DNA of 64,000 bases from positions 124,001-188,000 of the forward strand of contig JAIWNE010000060.1 in the NCBI GenBank assembly GCA_025331445.1, read 5' to 3'. The position numbers and the translations under genes were made by a program. The notes beneath the pieces were generated by a model. It saw nothing but the letters and a program-made list of their open reading frames with translations. It did not search any database and was not told the origin of the DNA. Of this stretch, positions 33,831 to 46,155 are shown in pieces (position 1 is the first letter of the stretch; the number at the start of each line of letters is the position of its first letter). The DNA comes from Blakeslea trispora. Lineage: Eukaryota > Mucoromycota > Mucoromycetes > Mucorales > Choanephoraceae.

Positions 33831-36800
33831 CTAGAATTCCCACCATTTTTTGCGTGCCTGTCGCTCGTTATACTCTCGTACAGCTTTCAAGAAATCACCC
33901 GAAGCACCATTCAACTCGTTGAACTTTTGCTCCATTTCGTTCAGCTTTTCTCCACGCTCATTCATTTTCTCACCTAACTGAGAAAATACTCCTCCTGGAC
34001 CTTTGCTCGAGTTCGATTCGTTCTGCATTTTGGCTTTGTATGCTTCCACTTTTTGCTTTCTTATATCATTTGGATCTTCCATAGGCACACGGCCCATCAA
34101 TAGATCCAATTCCGTAACAGTAAGTGCTTCTTTTTGAAAGGCGCCAGCAACAGCTTCAAACCATGACTTCTTGGGCTTCTGTTGCTGTGCCAAAGTAGAT
34201 GGATGAGGAGGAGGAACAATTTGCGAATCAAACAGTATAACAGATTCGCCTAAAGCTCTAAAATTTCGAAGTAAAAAGAAAGGTTTTAGTGTGTCTGCCC
34301 TTTTAAAGAGAAGTACTTTTTAGCTTACAGTTGAGGTTTGTGAATGAATGAGTACTGCTCTAGTTCGTATCTACCTGTCCAGAAGATGATGCGACCATCT
34401 GTAGATAAAGATGATTCCGGTAATCTCTTTAAATCGCAGGTATTAGGTAGATCTGTTTCGGTTATCATTTCTAGGGTAGGAAGCGAGTAAAACACTAACT
34501 TTCCATTGTCTAAGAGTACAACAAAACATGCACTACCTATAATTGATGTAAACGATAAGTGAAAAAAAAAGTCAAATGAAATCTTTAAGAACACTTGCCT
34601 TTGGATTTGACTAATTCACTTCGAATTGGCTTTGCATCTTTAGGAAATTCTTTGGAAAACAACTTGACATTGTAACCTGACAGTACTATGCTTATTGCTG
34701 TCTGAGTAACGCAAACAAGAAAATGGGGATTTGATTGCTGACGATATTCTCCTTTGCCGATAGCAAGCATACGCTTAGAGGATATAGTGTTGGTATTATT
34801 ACTGTTGGTACTAGCAATGCTGTTGGCTCTAGAAATCCCTACATTTCCTTCAGATGTACTAGCTGTACTAGCTGTAGAGACAGTCATGCCTGATTGTTGA
34901 CTCATTTCTTTAGAAAGAGGCTGTCCTTCCTGTGCTCCGGGTACTTTAAAGGCATCATCCGTTACACTTCTTACTGGATCTTCTGTTAGTTTTTCGGTTC
35001 CTTCTTCAATGAATGCTGATAGAAAGTTTCCACCGAGATCAATCGCACTCATGCTTTGAAGCCCGGAATGCAACTGCAGAGCCAAATAATCACTCAACTT
35101 GTCACAAGAGGCAAAAAGTGACATCCCTTTGTCAATCAAGCAGAGCAAGTCAAATTGATAGATATGACCATTGCTCAAACTTATGAAGATTTGCGTACTG
35201 ATATCTAACACTGATTGTTTAAAAGATGGTTAGAGTGAGAAGCAAACAATCCATATTGTTACAAATACCTTTAGAGGATGCATAGGTATCAAAGTGATGA
35301 AGGGAAGTGATTGAAGCAGGCTCTCTTTGTACAACTTTAGGCAACTCTGCAGTATTTGTCTGTGTTTCTTGCTTTGGATGATTCACTTGAGTTGGTACAT
35401 GGTTTTGATAGTCCATCTCTAAATAAACACAAATAAGCTCTATGATAACCATACATCTTGACCAAAGTTGACATACGAGCTAGATTAATCCAAAACAAGA
35501 GCGACCGTTCGTGAGTGTTTAGTACATAAAACTTTCCATCTTCTGAAGTAGCAACAAGACTGTATAAAAGATTATTTGAGTACAAATATGCCACTTTGTC
35601 CTTGCTGTTGCTTTACTCACATGGACGCGTTCACGCTCATAATGTTCGTGATGGGCGAATTGCCGAGATTGATAGAGAGGGATGCACAGTATCCAACAGA
35701 GTTTTCGTTTGCTATTGATATATCTCGAAAATTGGAAGAATGAGATGTTGTTTTTGGCAGAGGTTTATCATTTTTATCATCTTCAGTTGTTGGCTGATTT
35801 GGTAGTTCCTTCTCGCTACCTTGAGCAGATTCAAATGGATTCGTTGTCACATTCAGTTGCTCAGCACTCATTGTGGAAGTATGAGTTTCATGATCAGATA
35901 TAGAATTCATATCATCCAACAGATCAGAAATTTCTTTCAATGTGTCGTCACAACTATCAATAAATTGTTGATTTTTCGAATTGGAGGTAGGTGGCTCTGG
36001 AGCCGGTGCATGGTAGTTGTATAAAAGAATAGATCCATTACTGAACCCAATACTGAGTACGCCGGATTTTTTGTTGACATCTAGGCAGCATAAAAATGCT
36101 GAAGAATCTTCTAAATCGGCAAGGCAATGTACTGAAAGCTGATCAAGTGGCCTGAGTGCAGTGTATGAGGCATCCCAGAACTTTATGACTTCGCCCTGGT
36201 GAATTGTGATAAGCAAATCATTTGATTCTATACGATAGACATGCTCAGGGCCAGCAATTCCTCCCGTAAGAGGTATATAATGCATGTTATTTTTGGTATC
36301 CGTAGTTGTTAACTTCTTGAAGACGTTTTCAGGTAATTGAGGTATATGACAGGCACTTATAATAAAAGGCGAGAGGAAATCTAAAGCAGGAGGTAGTTGT
36401 AAGGAAGGGAATCCATGCTCTAAGCTGAGAACTCGCAAGCAATGATCGGAACCTATAATAGCAATAGCGAAAGGATCCACCATACTCAAGTGGTAACATT
36501 CTTTGCTTAGAATGACAAAGTGAGAAAGATCAGTTGGTAGAGGCATGATCGTCTGCTTTTTGGGCTCTCTTAGCTCGCAATTCAAGTCGAACTCGAGTAC
36601 ATTCAAACCTTGAATGTCTGTTAGATTCATTCCACCTGCTACTACAAGATATGATCGGTTGGTTGCAGCACTCAAATACCATGCCATCTGGTAAACAGGT
36701 TCTGCTGGTTGAGATGAATCATCGGATATATGTAGAAATGTTTCAGATAACCGTCGAGATGCAACTGGCTTATGCTCTTGCTTGAGGTCCCAAAGGTGCA

Positions 36801-37730
36801 CACAACCATCATCGTAACCTGCCATAAATCGGGTTCCGTTAGGGCTCCAGACTAAGCATGTCAAATTGGCTGTATGATATGGACTTGATTTGTCAAGGCG
36901 ACGCAAACTAAATGTACGCTTAATTGTATTTTCCTTTATACTCCACAGAAATACAGCTGAATCATAGGCAACCAATAGAGTGTTTAGCTCAGTTGGATGC
37001 ATCTGCAGGTCTACAACAATATGCTTTTCTGTTTGGCCGTTCTGCTGGTGTCCCGAGGATTCTGTATCTAGTAAATCAGGTATTTGGTAAGGCGCAAACA
37101 AGCCTTGCATGATATCAAAGACATCTACAAAGCCGTTGGCATACCCTACAAATAACCAGTCTGTTCCCTCGCAATAAGCTTGACAAGTAATGATCTCCTG
37201 TGCTTTTAGTGTGTGTCGAATTGATTTTGTGCGCATGTCAACTGTAATGATTGTGTTTGATTTATCTATCAAAACGAGAATTGGATATCCGGTTCTAAAT
37301 TGCATGTATTTGATCCCTTCCGAGTTAGGTATCTCAATGGTTGCTGATATTGCTCTGCCAAATACTTTGACATAGCTTTTATTCGAGTCACCAGCTGAAT
37401 TTAATATGGTAAAATTAATTAAATAAAAATGCTAATATTTAAAAAAGGAAAAAAACTACCGATTTACCTACTGCCAGGAGACTAGAAACGCAATCAAATG
37501 CCACCATGCCAACAGTTGAAGGCAGTCCGTATGTAGACACCTGTTTCGTACTTAGCGATCAGTTTAGCTTGTTCGAGATGACCACCTACTTTTTCAAAAT
37601 AGATATCGTTTCTGTCAATATGCTGAGAGAGGGTTTGCTCAAGTCTTCTGTCTTTAGACAAGAAAGTCTTTGACACAACATTCTCCTTTGCTTTCAGAGC
37701 TAAACCAGATATTTTATCAAACAAAGACAT
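33831..37730 (-). CDS. SRO7: Tomosyn/Sro7/Lgl-family WD-repeat exocytosis regulator
   Basis: Eight exons (37730-37590, 37540-37468, 37394-35621, 35559-35477, 35418-35269, 35210-34599, 34536-34329, 34257-33831) keep frame and give about 1155 aa. The family holds t-SNAREs and Rab/Sec4 at sites of polarised secretion. The long third exon carries beta-propeller repeats (CLVWSPNGTRFMAGYDDG, VHLWDLK, EVIKFWDASYTALRPLD), and the second propeller continues in exons 4-7. Ser/Thr/Asn-rich loops (residues about 510-590 and 770-870) are typical insertion and phosphorylation regions. The last about 60 residues form an R-SNARE-like amphipathic helix (LGEKMNERGEKLNEMEQKFN), as in tomosyn and Sro7-like proteins. 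The sixth intron starts GCAAGT, an apparent GC-AG intron. Exon 1 ends at EK, with the donor at 37589. Confidence 0.88.
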
Positions 37731-38425
37731 AAGGGCATAAAAATAAATATGATGAAAAGAAAGAAAGAAATTAAAGGGCATATTTTTTAGGCTAGATTTA
37801 TTAACTCCATTTGGTCAGCTTTTATTTTTAAATTAGTTAAGCTTTTTTTTTTTTTTTTTTTTTACAACACATTGCTAACAATGCGAGAAACGTGCCAGCT
37901 AATAATTTTATGAACTGCAAGCATGTATAAATGGATAGCCAGTGTGCAAAAAGAAAAAAAGAGAAATGAGGCTTTCCCTATTGAATAGAGCAACAGTTCC
38001 ATGTGTCTGATGAATGAAGAAGTTTATCACTACTTCCATTATAGATGTCAGTCGATATCAAATACGCCAGCACGAATACGTCTGAAATTCTTCACTTTGA
38101 AACTCGTATCTGCAAAACAAACACACACAATAGTCATACATGATCGCAATGCGATGACCACAGATTTCAACTCAATAAAGTAACAAACATTATTGAATAT
38201 CACTGTAATATTGCATGCCACAGGAGCTGACACAAATTAGGCAATGGCTGTAAGCTATCAAGTATCTGGATTTAGAAAAGAGCAAAGCTAAAGTAAAAAG
38301 AAATAAGTAGAAGTCAGAGATGCTCATGGCATTGACAATTTTGTTTTTGTTATTGTAAAAAGAAAGCAGATTGATAAAGATCCTTCTCCTTATCTGAGCA
38401 TCTAAGAAGAATTGTTTTGAATGGC
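37731..38425. other. Spacer between the tomosyn-like gene and a transposase relic
   Basis: Contains the promoter of the minus-strand gene to its left and a long T-run at about 37844-37863. No gene is recognised. Confidence 0.5.
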
Positions 38426-38429
38426 TTAC

Positions 38430-39400
38430 CCAATCTTTTTTAGTAGCGCATTCACTTGCTTCTTTCGGAACTTGCTCTTCTTCGTCAATAATTGTCTCTT
38501 GACATAATACCTTGTTTTAAAAAAGTATTCTTCGATTGAATTTAGGAAAGGAGAATAAGGCAGGGCGGAAATTGATCTTGTGTATTACCTCTTTGTCCTT
38601 CATGTACTCTTCTACAATGATTGCAACTTTGGGAAATCTATGAATCCATTACCCATGATGATGTATTGAGGATTTTGCTCTTTCTTTAGTTTATCAAAGA
38701 GCAACTTCAAAAAGTCGATGAAGATATCAGCAGTCATTCTACCAGTTACCATTTCAACATGACATAGTTCCATACCATGGTAAGGAATAGCAGCAATAAT
38801 CGTATGTTTGATACCTCTGCTCCGCTGTACTATAACATCAACAGAATTGCTCTTCATTGATCTGCCATTTCTTCGAATTTGCGATGAATTAAATCCAGCT
38901 TCATCAACAAGAATGCAACTGAATTTGTAGGTAATGTTTTGCTCCAATACATCCTTGATATACTGATATCTTGCTTCCAATGTATCTTTTTCAGGAATTG
39001 GTCTGACACATTTCAAAGTAAAACAGAGTCTTCTATAGTCATATTGATGAAGAGTGACCAATCTCACATAAATATCGAAGTTGTTAAGTATGTCACGAAG
39101 CTTCTGCAATGTAAGGATTGGATTATCAATTAAACGATTTTCGATAAACTCGAGTGCTTCATTCGAGATCAATGGTTTGACCTGATTTCCATCTCTTGGC
39201 TTTGAATATACTCAGTTTTCCTTCTAATAAATGTTGATAATTGATCCTGTTGCACTCAAAGCAAGTCGATCGTTAATTGCAATCTGTGTCTTGCTGTCCC
39301 CGGCGGTCAAATATTGCTCGATGACTTACTCTCGCTTTTCGTCAGTGACTTCAACATAGGAGCATCTCTTCTTGTGAGAAATCGATGCATTGTTAGTTGC
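38430..39400 (-). pseudogene. Tc1/mariner-type (DDE_3) transposase relic
   Basis: On the minus strand a degenerate transposase can be followed: a helix-turn-helix region near 39400-39190 with stops, an open 186-codon block (39172-38612), then after a frame change near 38625 the signature LPYSPFLNSIEEYF in another frame at about 38560-38510. In the open block, CILVDEAGFN carries the first catalytic Asp. The expected second motif (usually MDNAPIH) reads MGNGFID, so that Asp is lost. The third acidic residue sits in NSIEE. Stops, frameshift and the lost Asp show the copy is dead. I could not define terminal inverted repeats. The superfamily is clear; the subfamily is not. Confidence 0.82.
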
Positions 39401-40165
39401 GCGTGTACTGTTGTACTGTTTGACAGTCAAAAAACACAAGTAAATCTATAGGGGTTTATTCCAATACAAAAGTGGAGTCAATCTTTTTCCTACTTTTAAA
39501 TTATCACTCTATCTATACTTTTCTCAAGCTAGGATAATTTATAATACTTAGTTTGCTGTTGATCGCATATTGTTACAATTTCTTTGATGTCGATATCCAA
39601 AATCTATGATAGCTCAAAGTACGCATTTAAGGCATGCCAAGAACACTAACTTGGACAGCCTTTCAATATCTAACTCGAAATTGAAAGTATAAAGAACAAC
39701 TATTGCTATATTGAGACAGAAGGATTTGATTGGCTAATTTAGGAATATAGGTATCTATCGTTATGTATCAGGACCTTGGGTCACAAAAAATTATTTTGTC
39801 ACAAAAATTAAGCACTGTGTAACGAAATTTCTCGTCACAATTTTTTATAGGTATTTCGTCGGTATCAGACTTCTTTACTAGTAAAAAAAGTATTGTGGCA
39901 TAGGTATCTTACCTTTTGTCACAACACTTATCTTATTATGTAAGTAAAATGATTTCGGACCGGAATCTTAGTGCTCTCTCAAAATCAAAATCCATGCATT
40001 TAAGACATGTCAATGTAAACTAGCACTTTTTTAAAAAGATAGTATTGCTTTTGTACATGAATAAACGTATTATGTCTAGGTTAATATTTATTGATTTTGA
40101 TTATTCTAAAGATATAAGAAAAGAGAAAAGAGAAAAGAGAAAGAAAAGAACAAAGAGTAAAAGAA
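39401..40165. other. AT-rich spacer with recurring GTCACAA words
   Basis: Between 39745 and 39935 the words GTCACAA and ATAGGTAT, followed by GTATCAG, recur (for example 39747, 39795, 39848, 39922), suggesting decayed short repeats of a non-autonomous element. An (AAAAG)n-like tract lies at about 40120-40150. No gene is seen. Confidence 0.4.
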
Positions 40166-42449
40166 TCATTTTAGGACATCATGAAGCTTATTAAGAGAAA
40201 GCTTCTCCGATACACGTTTTTCTTCTAATTGCTTCACTGCATCTTGCTCCGCCATGCCCTCACTAACAAGCTCTCTAATTTTGTTAATAATGGTGATGCG
40301 TCTTGAATACATCTTGCGCTCTAAAGATCAAACTTTGTTATTAGAATTTTTGTAAATGAATTTCAATTGATAGTGTTCCTTACCTTTTTCATCTCTTCTC
40401 CAACTCGCCTTGTAAAGTCTATTGAGCTCATCAATAGAAGGAGTCCCTTCTAATCCAACTGTAAACTCCAGCCAAAGGTCAGGCACGGTTTTGACCCAGC
40501 GCTTCATGGTGTACTTGACTGGCTCAACATTGGCAGTGTTGGTCTCAGGAATTGAATCAGGTTCACCAGTTGAGTTGCTGTTGTTGGCATTTACCAGTTC
40601 TTCTTCATCTACTATTACTTCGTTGTTGACTCTGGGGCCGTTCACAAAGTAAGCGCATGCAGACTTCAGCTGATCAAAGCTTGTTGCAATGTTTCGCATT
40701 GAAGCGTTGATTGCTGATAAGTTGTTGTTGTTGGAAGTGCTGCTGCTATTGATGATCGACCTGGTTGCTTGAGAGTTCATATGGTTGACAATTGTTGACA
40801 CTGAATCCAACTTCATGTTCATGTTGTTCAACACAACTTCAATTTCAGGAACTATCTCCTTCAGCTTCATCTCTTGAGGGGAATCTTGTTCGCGACAGGT
40901 GGTAAGCAGCAAGGTTTCAAATTCCAGAAAGAGAGGGTCACTGAACAAAGGGTTTTGGAACAAAGGATGTGTTGGGTAATCAATCTTTAGAAAAACCGAA
41001 TCCTGTAAAAAGATTACTCTCAATTTCTTCAATAGCAAGAGAAAGCCTTGACCACAGATGGTTTCGGGATATGTTGAAGAAGAGAGCTCTTCGGATCCTT
41101 CTGTATATCCAGATTCAACTCTTGACAAAATTCGATCTACCAATGGAAAGACCTTTGCTTGCAAATCATCCGAAGGAGTCACTGACGCTCTTGGCAACCA
41201 GAATTGTCCACCAGCAGCAGGAAAACCATTGATGACTCGAATGGACTGTCTAGGCAGGCTTGTCAAATAGTTGTTCTCCATACTCTGGGCATTCCATCTT
41301 CCATGTCTTCGCAATTGGTCTTCACTTGCACCAGCAATTTCCGCATGGCGGGCGCCACAACCACGACCAGCATGCGTCTTCTTCTGACTGTTAATACCAC
41401 AAGCATCGAAAGCTTTGCAGACTGACTTGTACTGAGTTGAATAGTTAATCTCATGTGTAACGCCTTTGTTTCCTTTGAGAACCTTGATGTCAAACCAGAG
41501 TTCGTTTCTTGACAGATCAGGAAAGCTCTCATTCATTATCTGCCATCTGTAGAGGAAATAAAAGGCAAGAGCACCGAAAGCACAGATCTTGTAATCCTTG
41601 TGGCGGATAGTTGCAGCATATTCTGATCTACCAGTATGATTTGTTTTGCCTTCTCTCATTAGAAGAACAAGAGCTGGACATTCAGAGTAGCCTTCGTCTT
41701 TAAGATCAAGTGTGAACAAGTCGGTCAAGTCCATTCTTCTAGTACTCTCTCCACGCAAAAGCATCATGTGTTGCATCAAGAACACCAATCGATCCCTCAT
41801 CATGCTTTCAGTTGCACTGGTGAAATAGTACATAGAGACCCGGATCAATTCGTCTGGTGTATATCCATCTTGAAGAGTACCGGCTCCACGATCTTCGTAT
41901 GAGTTTCTCATTCGATCTGCTTCTTGTCGTCTCAACGCACGCAAGTAAGTCTTGAGAAGAGAGCCACGAGGATTTTCGAAGTTGATGAGACCTACTGAAG
42001 TGGACTTTTGAACAGCATAGAGATCGACAACTGCTTTGACATACTGATCAATGGATGACATGCTGAGTGGATAGGGTTTACCATTGGCTTGAAGTTCACC
42101 CCTTTGAGTACGTCTGGTGTTTCCTTCTCTTACAACAACTTCTTTCAAAAAGTTAATGATCTTCGGCAACATAGATGTCACTGACATATTGCTTTCTATT
42201 ACAGAATTGCTAAATGCATGATGTTAGTTGAGACAAATTTATGCAAATTTACTGATTCAGTAATTTAAATCTTACAATGAATTTCGACTGTCTTTGATCA
42301 TAAGCTTTCTTGGTATTGCTGCATCGAGTTTCAGCTTGCAATTGAAGAACAGAAGCTACTGTCTCATTGCGACGCAAAGCTTTGTTGGCTTGTGCCTGAT
42401 ACACAGAATAAGGAGATGATGAGTTTTGGTTTTGAGAGTTGTTAGACAT
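40166..42449 (-). CDS. Crypton tyrosine recombinase with GCR1_C-type DNA-binding domain
   Basis: Three exons (42449-42253, 42209-40384, 40320-40166) keep frame and give about 725 aa. The catalytic domain shows tyrosine-recombinase landmarks: an Arg in LLRGESTRRMDL (about residue 220), HAGRGCGARH (the H-x-x-R box, about residue 345), HGRW, and the nucleophile Tyr in NNYLTSL. After an Asn/Ser-rich linker, the C-terminus has YTMKRWVKTVPDLWLEF, then the spliced WRRDEKERKMYSRR and ITIINKIRELV. This matches the GCR1_C domain found in fungal CryptonF elements, which move through a circular DNA intermediate. The second intron removes a premature stop and rebuilds the domain. All catalytic positions look intact, so the element may be active. 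A host-adopted recombinase gene is an alternative. Confidence 0.88.
40166..42449 (-). mobile_element. Crypton element (borders not defined)
   Basis: Cryptons carry only a recombinase gene and lack terminal inverted repeats and a reverse transcriptase; short direct repeats of a few bases flank them. The coding part is intact here. I could not identify the outer edges, so the coding span is used as the minimum extent. Confidence 0.7.
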
Positions 42450-42616
42450 GTTGTTTTTTCAATGAAATGTTGATAATTGAGAAAAAATGAAAAGAAAGAT
42501 TAAAAGAAAAAAAGGCTTATATTGAATGGAGCTCTTTATATAACAAAAAGTAATCTCAATCTTACAAAGTATACAATTGTTGCTCTTCTTGAGTAATAGT
42601 TATGCATTAAAGGCTG

Positions 42617-42634
42617 TCGGTATACCCTACCGAA
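42617..42634. repeat. Short inverted repeat upstream of the Crypton gene
   Basis: TCGGTA and TACCGA form six-base arms around a five-base loop (TACCC), about 170 bases upstream of the recombinase start. It could be a recombination-site arm or an operator-like palindrome; no function is shown. Confidence 0.35.
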
Positions 42635-42840
42635 CAACTGAGCTTATTTTTAAAATGTACCGAAAATTGGTAAATTACCTGAGTCATATTCACAGTGGTG
42701 ACACATGTCGTGACTCACAGTGAAGAGGGGAAGATACCTACTATGTATCTTACTACGTAATATAACAAAATGATCTTCCAAGCAAGTATAAAGAGCAAGG
42801 AAGGGACTGAGGAATAGAAAGAAATACAACAATCGCTTTA

Positions 42841-43010
42841 TGTAAGAGTGTTCATATTTCTGAGAAACACACTCTTGAATCGAGCGTACTCTTAAGTTGA
42901 ATGGCATCTTAGCATCTGAAGCAATTTTCAAGTCAAAGGATTGCTACTCTTAAATTAAGAATACTCTTATATCAAACATTCTTAAATTGAGCGACTACTG
43001 TAAAATAATA
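42841..43010 (+). repeat. Dispersed repeat copy B with internal ACTCTTAAATTGAGCG-like units
   Basis: Shares the ordered word series described for copy A at 13642-13815. Internally the motif ACTCTTAAATTGAGCG recurs in degenerate form four to five times (near 42869, 42885, 42943, 42960 and 42979). No coding capacity. It is probably a non-autonomous dispersed element or a decayed minisatellite. Confidence 0.6.
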
Positions 43011-43084
43011 AAAGAAGCAGAAAAGGGGACCTTTTGACAGCTGCGCTTAAATTATTGGGTGTAATTTCTTAAAACTGATTACGT

Positions 43085-43340
43085 CACCCGGACTCATACT
43101 GTGTTCGATCCGCATTTTTACCGGACTCACTACACATAAAGGGTCGTCGCGCGCACGTCAATTTCTGCGGATAACTTGACTGTAACGCACGTTCCAGGCA
43201 TGACGCGCGCAAAGCGTAGGGCGTCATGTGCTTTCGCATTGAGACGACACAGCGAAACACTGTCATGTGTCAACGCATTGGAAGACAGGGCGGAGCAACG
43301 TCTTGTGTTTTCGCATGAGAGTTTGAGTGAACCTCTTTGT
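43085..43340. repeat. GC-rich island with 38-39 bp tandem repeat
   Basis: This stretch is much richer in G and C than its surroundings, with many CpG (CGTCGCGCGCACG, GACGCGCGC). Inside, GTCATGTG, GTCATGTG and GTCTTGTG recur at about 43223, 43262 and 43300, each followed by TTCGCAT or ACGCATT, so a 38-39 base unit is repeated about three times with divergence. A 69-codon plus-strand frame overlaps but has no domain. Confidence 0.6.
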
Positions 43341-43663
43341 CTTTCGCTTTCATTAAAACGACCTGATTGGATTGTTTACTCATGACATCCTCATTCAATT
43401 GGCTTCTTTATCAAAATATACAATCATCAATTCGTTTTAATTGGCTTCATACTCGGTATCTTTATTAAATGTGTGCTTTTAATTGGACAAAATGGGCTTC
43501 TTTACGTCAATACACTTCTTTATGATTGGGTTATATAGATCAAATATAGAGGATTATAGGTCTAAAAATAGTGCTTTTTATTATAAAATAATGGCTTATA
43601 CAGGGGGAAAATATTAGGGGTTCTATAGGAATCCAGGTAGAATGACCAGACACAAATACAGCC

Positions 43664-43735
43664 AAAATGGTAGGCAAAAGGCAGGCAAAATAACAAGCAA
43701 AAGGCAGACAAAATAACAGGCAGAAAAGCAAAATC
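43664..43735. repeat. Tandem repeat of about 24 bp
   Basis: Units built on GGCAGGCAAAATAACAAGCAAAA recur about three times (GGTAGGCAAAA, GGCAGGCAAAATAACA, GGCAGACAAAATAACA, GGCAGAAAAGCAAAA). Unit length is near 22-24 bases. The short reverse-strand frames across it are repetitive Phe/Leu/Cys strings caused by the repeat. Confidence 0.65.
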
Positions 43736-46155
43736 AGTTATCACGAAATGGCAACAATTTTTAGTATTTCAAGCATTTAAAAATCAGAAAAATCCTAGGC
43801 GAATGACTATTGAAATGGTACATCAGTTAGTTATAAAGCAAGCAGAAAATAATGTCATTTACTTACTTTAAAAGTCTCAAACAACCATCTGGAAAGTAAA
43901 GGGTGATGCGCTAAAGCGATAGAAGCTCAGCAACAGAAAAGAAACTAGAAAAACTGAATAAGTTAAACCGAAATGAGATAATTTAATCATTTACTTACAT
44001 ACTAAAGCATCATAGCACCTCAAGTTATAGCCAGATACAATTACGAGTGTCTAAGGTAACTAAATAGAACAGTTAGAGAGGTCTTGAATCATATTCGATG
44101 GCTTTACTTACTTTTATACCAAGTTTCTTAAGAAAAGACAAAACTACGTGACTAATCCTAAGAAAAAAAAAAGATGGTAAGTAAACAGCAATATACTTGT
44201 TTGTCAACTTGTACCTTAAATTATGTATCAGTCTTCATAAGCTCTAAAGATAACATGCCTACATGGAGAATAGTATTCAATAAACTGTTGCTTGGGTATG
44301 GGAAAGTACTTACATGTTTTATTTCAAAATATAAAAAAAGCAAAAGAAATGGAAGAGAAAAGAATAAAAAAAAAAGGAAAAAGTATGTCTAAATAAAATG
44401 ACATATTGACAAATTTCTATTTTCGTGATAAAAAATGAATCGAAAACCAAAAAGATCTGTAAAAATACGATCCGTAGAAAATTAGATGGACAGAGACTGA
44501 AGATAGATGATTTTTTTCTCTCATCAGTAACACAAAGAATATCTGTTAACATTGTACTTTGCATGAGACTTTGCTAATCAGCTTAGTAGTGTCGATATCC
44601 ATAGGCCATGTAATTCAACTTAACAGATACTCAAGATGGTTTACTTAGATTGCCATAGCAAGCCATTTAAAATAGACAATGTTGACATTAAATGAGCCCT
44701 TTTTTTTAAAAAAAAATAGTAGTTTTTCTGAGGTATTTTTTTTCCCAGACAGTTTTTTTCTTTTTCCTTCTATTTTCTTTTTTTATTACTAAATGAACTT
44801 TTACACACTACTTGTATATTTTTAACCAAGTTGATGAGCCTCAGCAAACTCCCGTCATCACAACAAAGCAACGCAATGCAAGTGCGCAATCAACAATCTT
44901 GCAAGAGTTTAGAAGTTTAGAGCAAAAAACACGTAAACAAAACTAGAATGACTTTGACTGTGTCTACAAAAAAAAAAGAGCTATCGCCAGCAAACGTGTA
45001 AGATCCTCTCATTTCAGCATCACTGTTTTTCTACACCCAAGTTTTAGTTATTGTCAGTACACAGTTATTGAAATCTACTGTTGAACACTTTACAAGAGGT
45101 AAGTAATACTTTTGGTTTAGATTGTAAACGGCTCTTTATTGGAATGAACTGCATCACGAACAATGACCTTGAATATTTGGTTGAAGAATTGTATTTAAGC
45201 AATAAAAAAAAGACAACATCTTGTCAAGTTATTACTTTACTTGTATTTACGGTTATGTTATTCTGGATGATATGGATAGAAACGTGTATAAGGGAATGGA
45301 ATACGATAAAAAAGACTGTTAGCATAGAATAGTGTGTGATAATGACTTTGGCTTTACCTTATCTATCAAATATAAAAGGGATTAGCGTCTTTGTGTTGTA
45401 TTTCAAAAATAAACCTTTGATACGAGTAACTTTGACAAGATCTAGTATAAGGATTAAATTATGTTTGTATGTTATCTACGTCTTTATTTTGACAGCTTTT
45501 GGCTTTTCAAACTACCCATCTTTAAGCAATCTTTTAAGTGTTTTTTAAGTGTCTCTTTTTTTTTTCAACCTCTTTTTTTTTTTATTTTTTCAAGTATCTT
45601 ATTTTTTTGGAGTGTCTTTTTTTTCTAGTGCTTTAAGATTTTTATTTCCCATTTTTAAAAGATTTTCCCAATAATTTTGTGAGTCTCATTCTCAATTTTT
45701 AAATTTCTCGCTTCCGAAAATATTTTCCAATTTTTTAAGCAGTGATTTTTCAGGTCTTTGTATTTTTTGAAGAAAAAATGACAAGACATTTCAAACTCCT
45801 CAGCATTAAGAAAATCAAGTTGCTTCAAAATCTTAAGCAGAGAAAAAATCACTGCCAAAAAATTTAAAGAGCGAAATTTCTTTAAGCAGTGAAATGATAA
45901 AAGAAATGTAAATGGTAATAACTTTATGAAAATACATCCAATTTTAAATCTGTAAAAAGTTTTGGAAGGCTAGAAGATACATCTACATTTCTGCCAAAAA
46001 AAACAGCAATTTTTATTGTCAAAATCAAAAGTTGAGAAAATATGCCCATGTTAGCCGCACGTGTCCGACGTGCGTCCGACACGGGTTAGGTGTAGTGGTA
46101 CTTTCCCAATAAAATATTAGGATATATTATATCAACTGGCTGAAATAATGTATCC
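43736..46155. other. AT-rich gene-poor stretch
   Basis: I find no supportable gene in about 2.4 kb. Candidate frames (44174-44392, 45081-45332, 45336-45548) are Lys-, Leu- or Ile-rich, without domains or good starts. Long T-rich and A-rich tracts lie at 44700-44790 and 45550-45600. Around 46060-46085 a GC-rich word GTCCGAC is repeated (CGTGTCCGACGTGCGTCCGACAC), about 75-95 bases upstream of the tRNA-Lys gene. Confidence 0.5.

Noticed and set aside
43664..43735. Direct repeats considered as a CRISPR-like array
   Set aside because: Units are contiguous, short and AG-rich with no unique spacers, in a eukaryotic genome; an ordinary tandem repeat.
45081..45548. Two consecutive plus-strand frames with hydrophobic segments
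   Set aside because: No start context, domain or plausible intron; the area is AT-rich with T-runs, so hydrophobic frames arise by chance.
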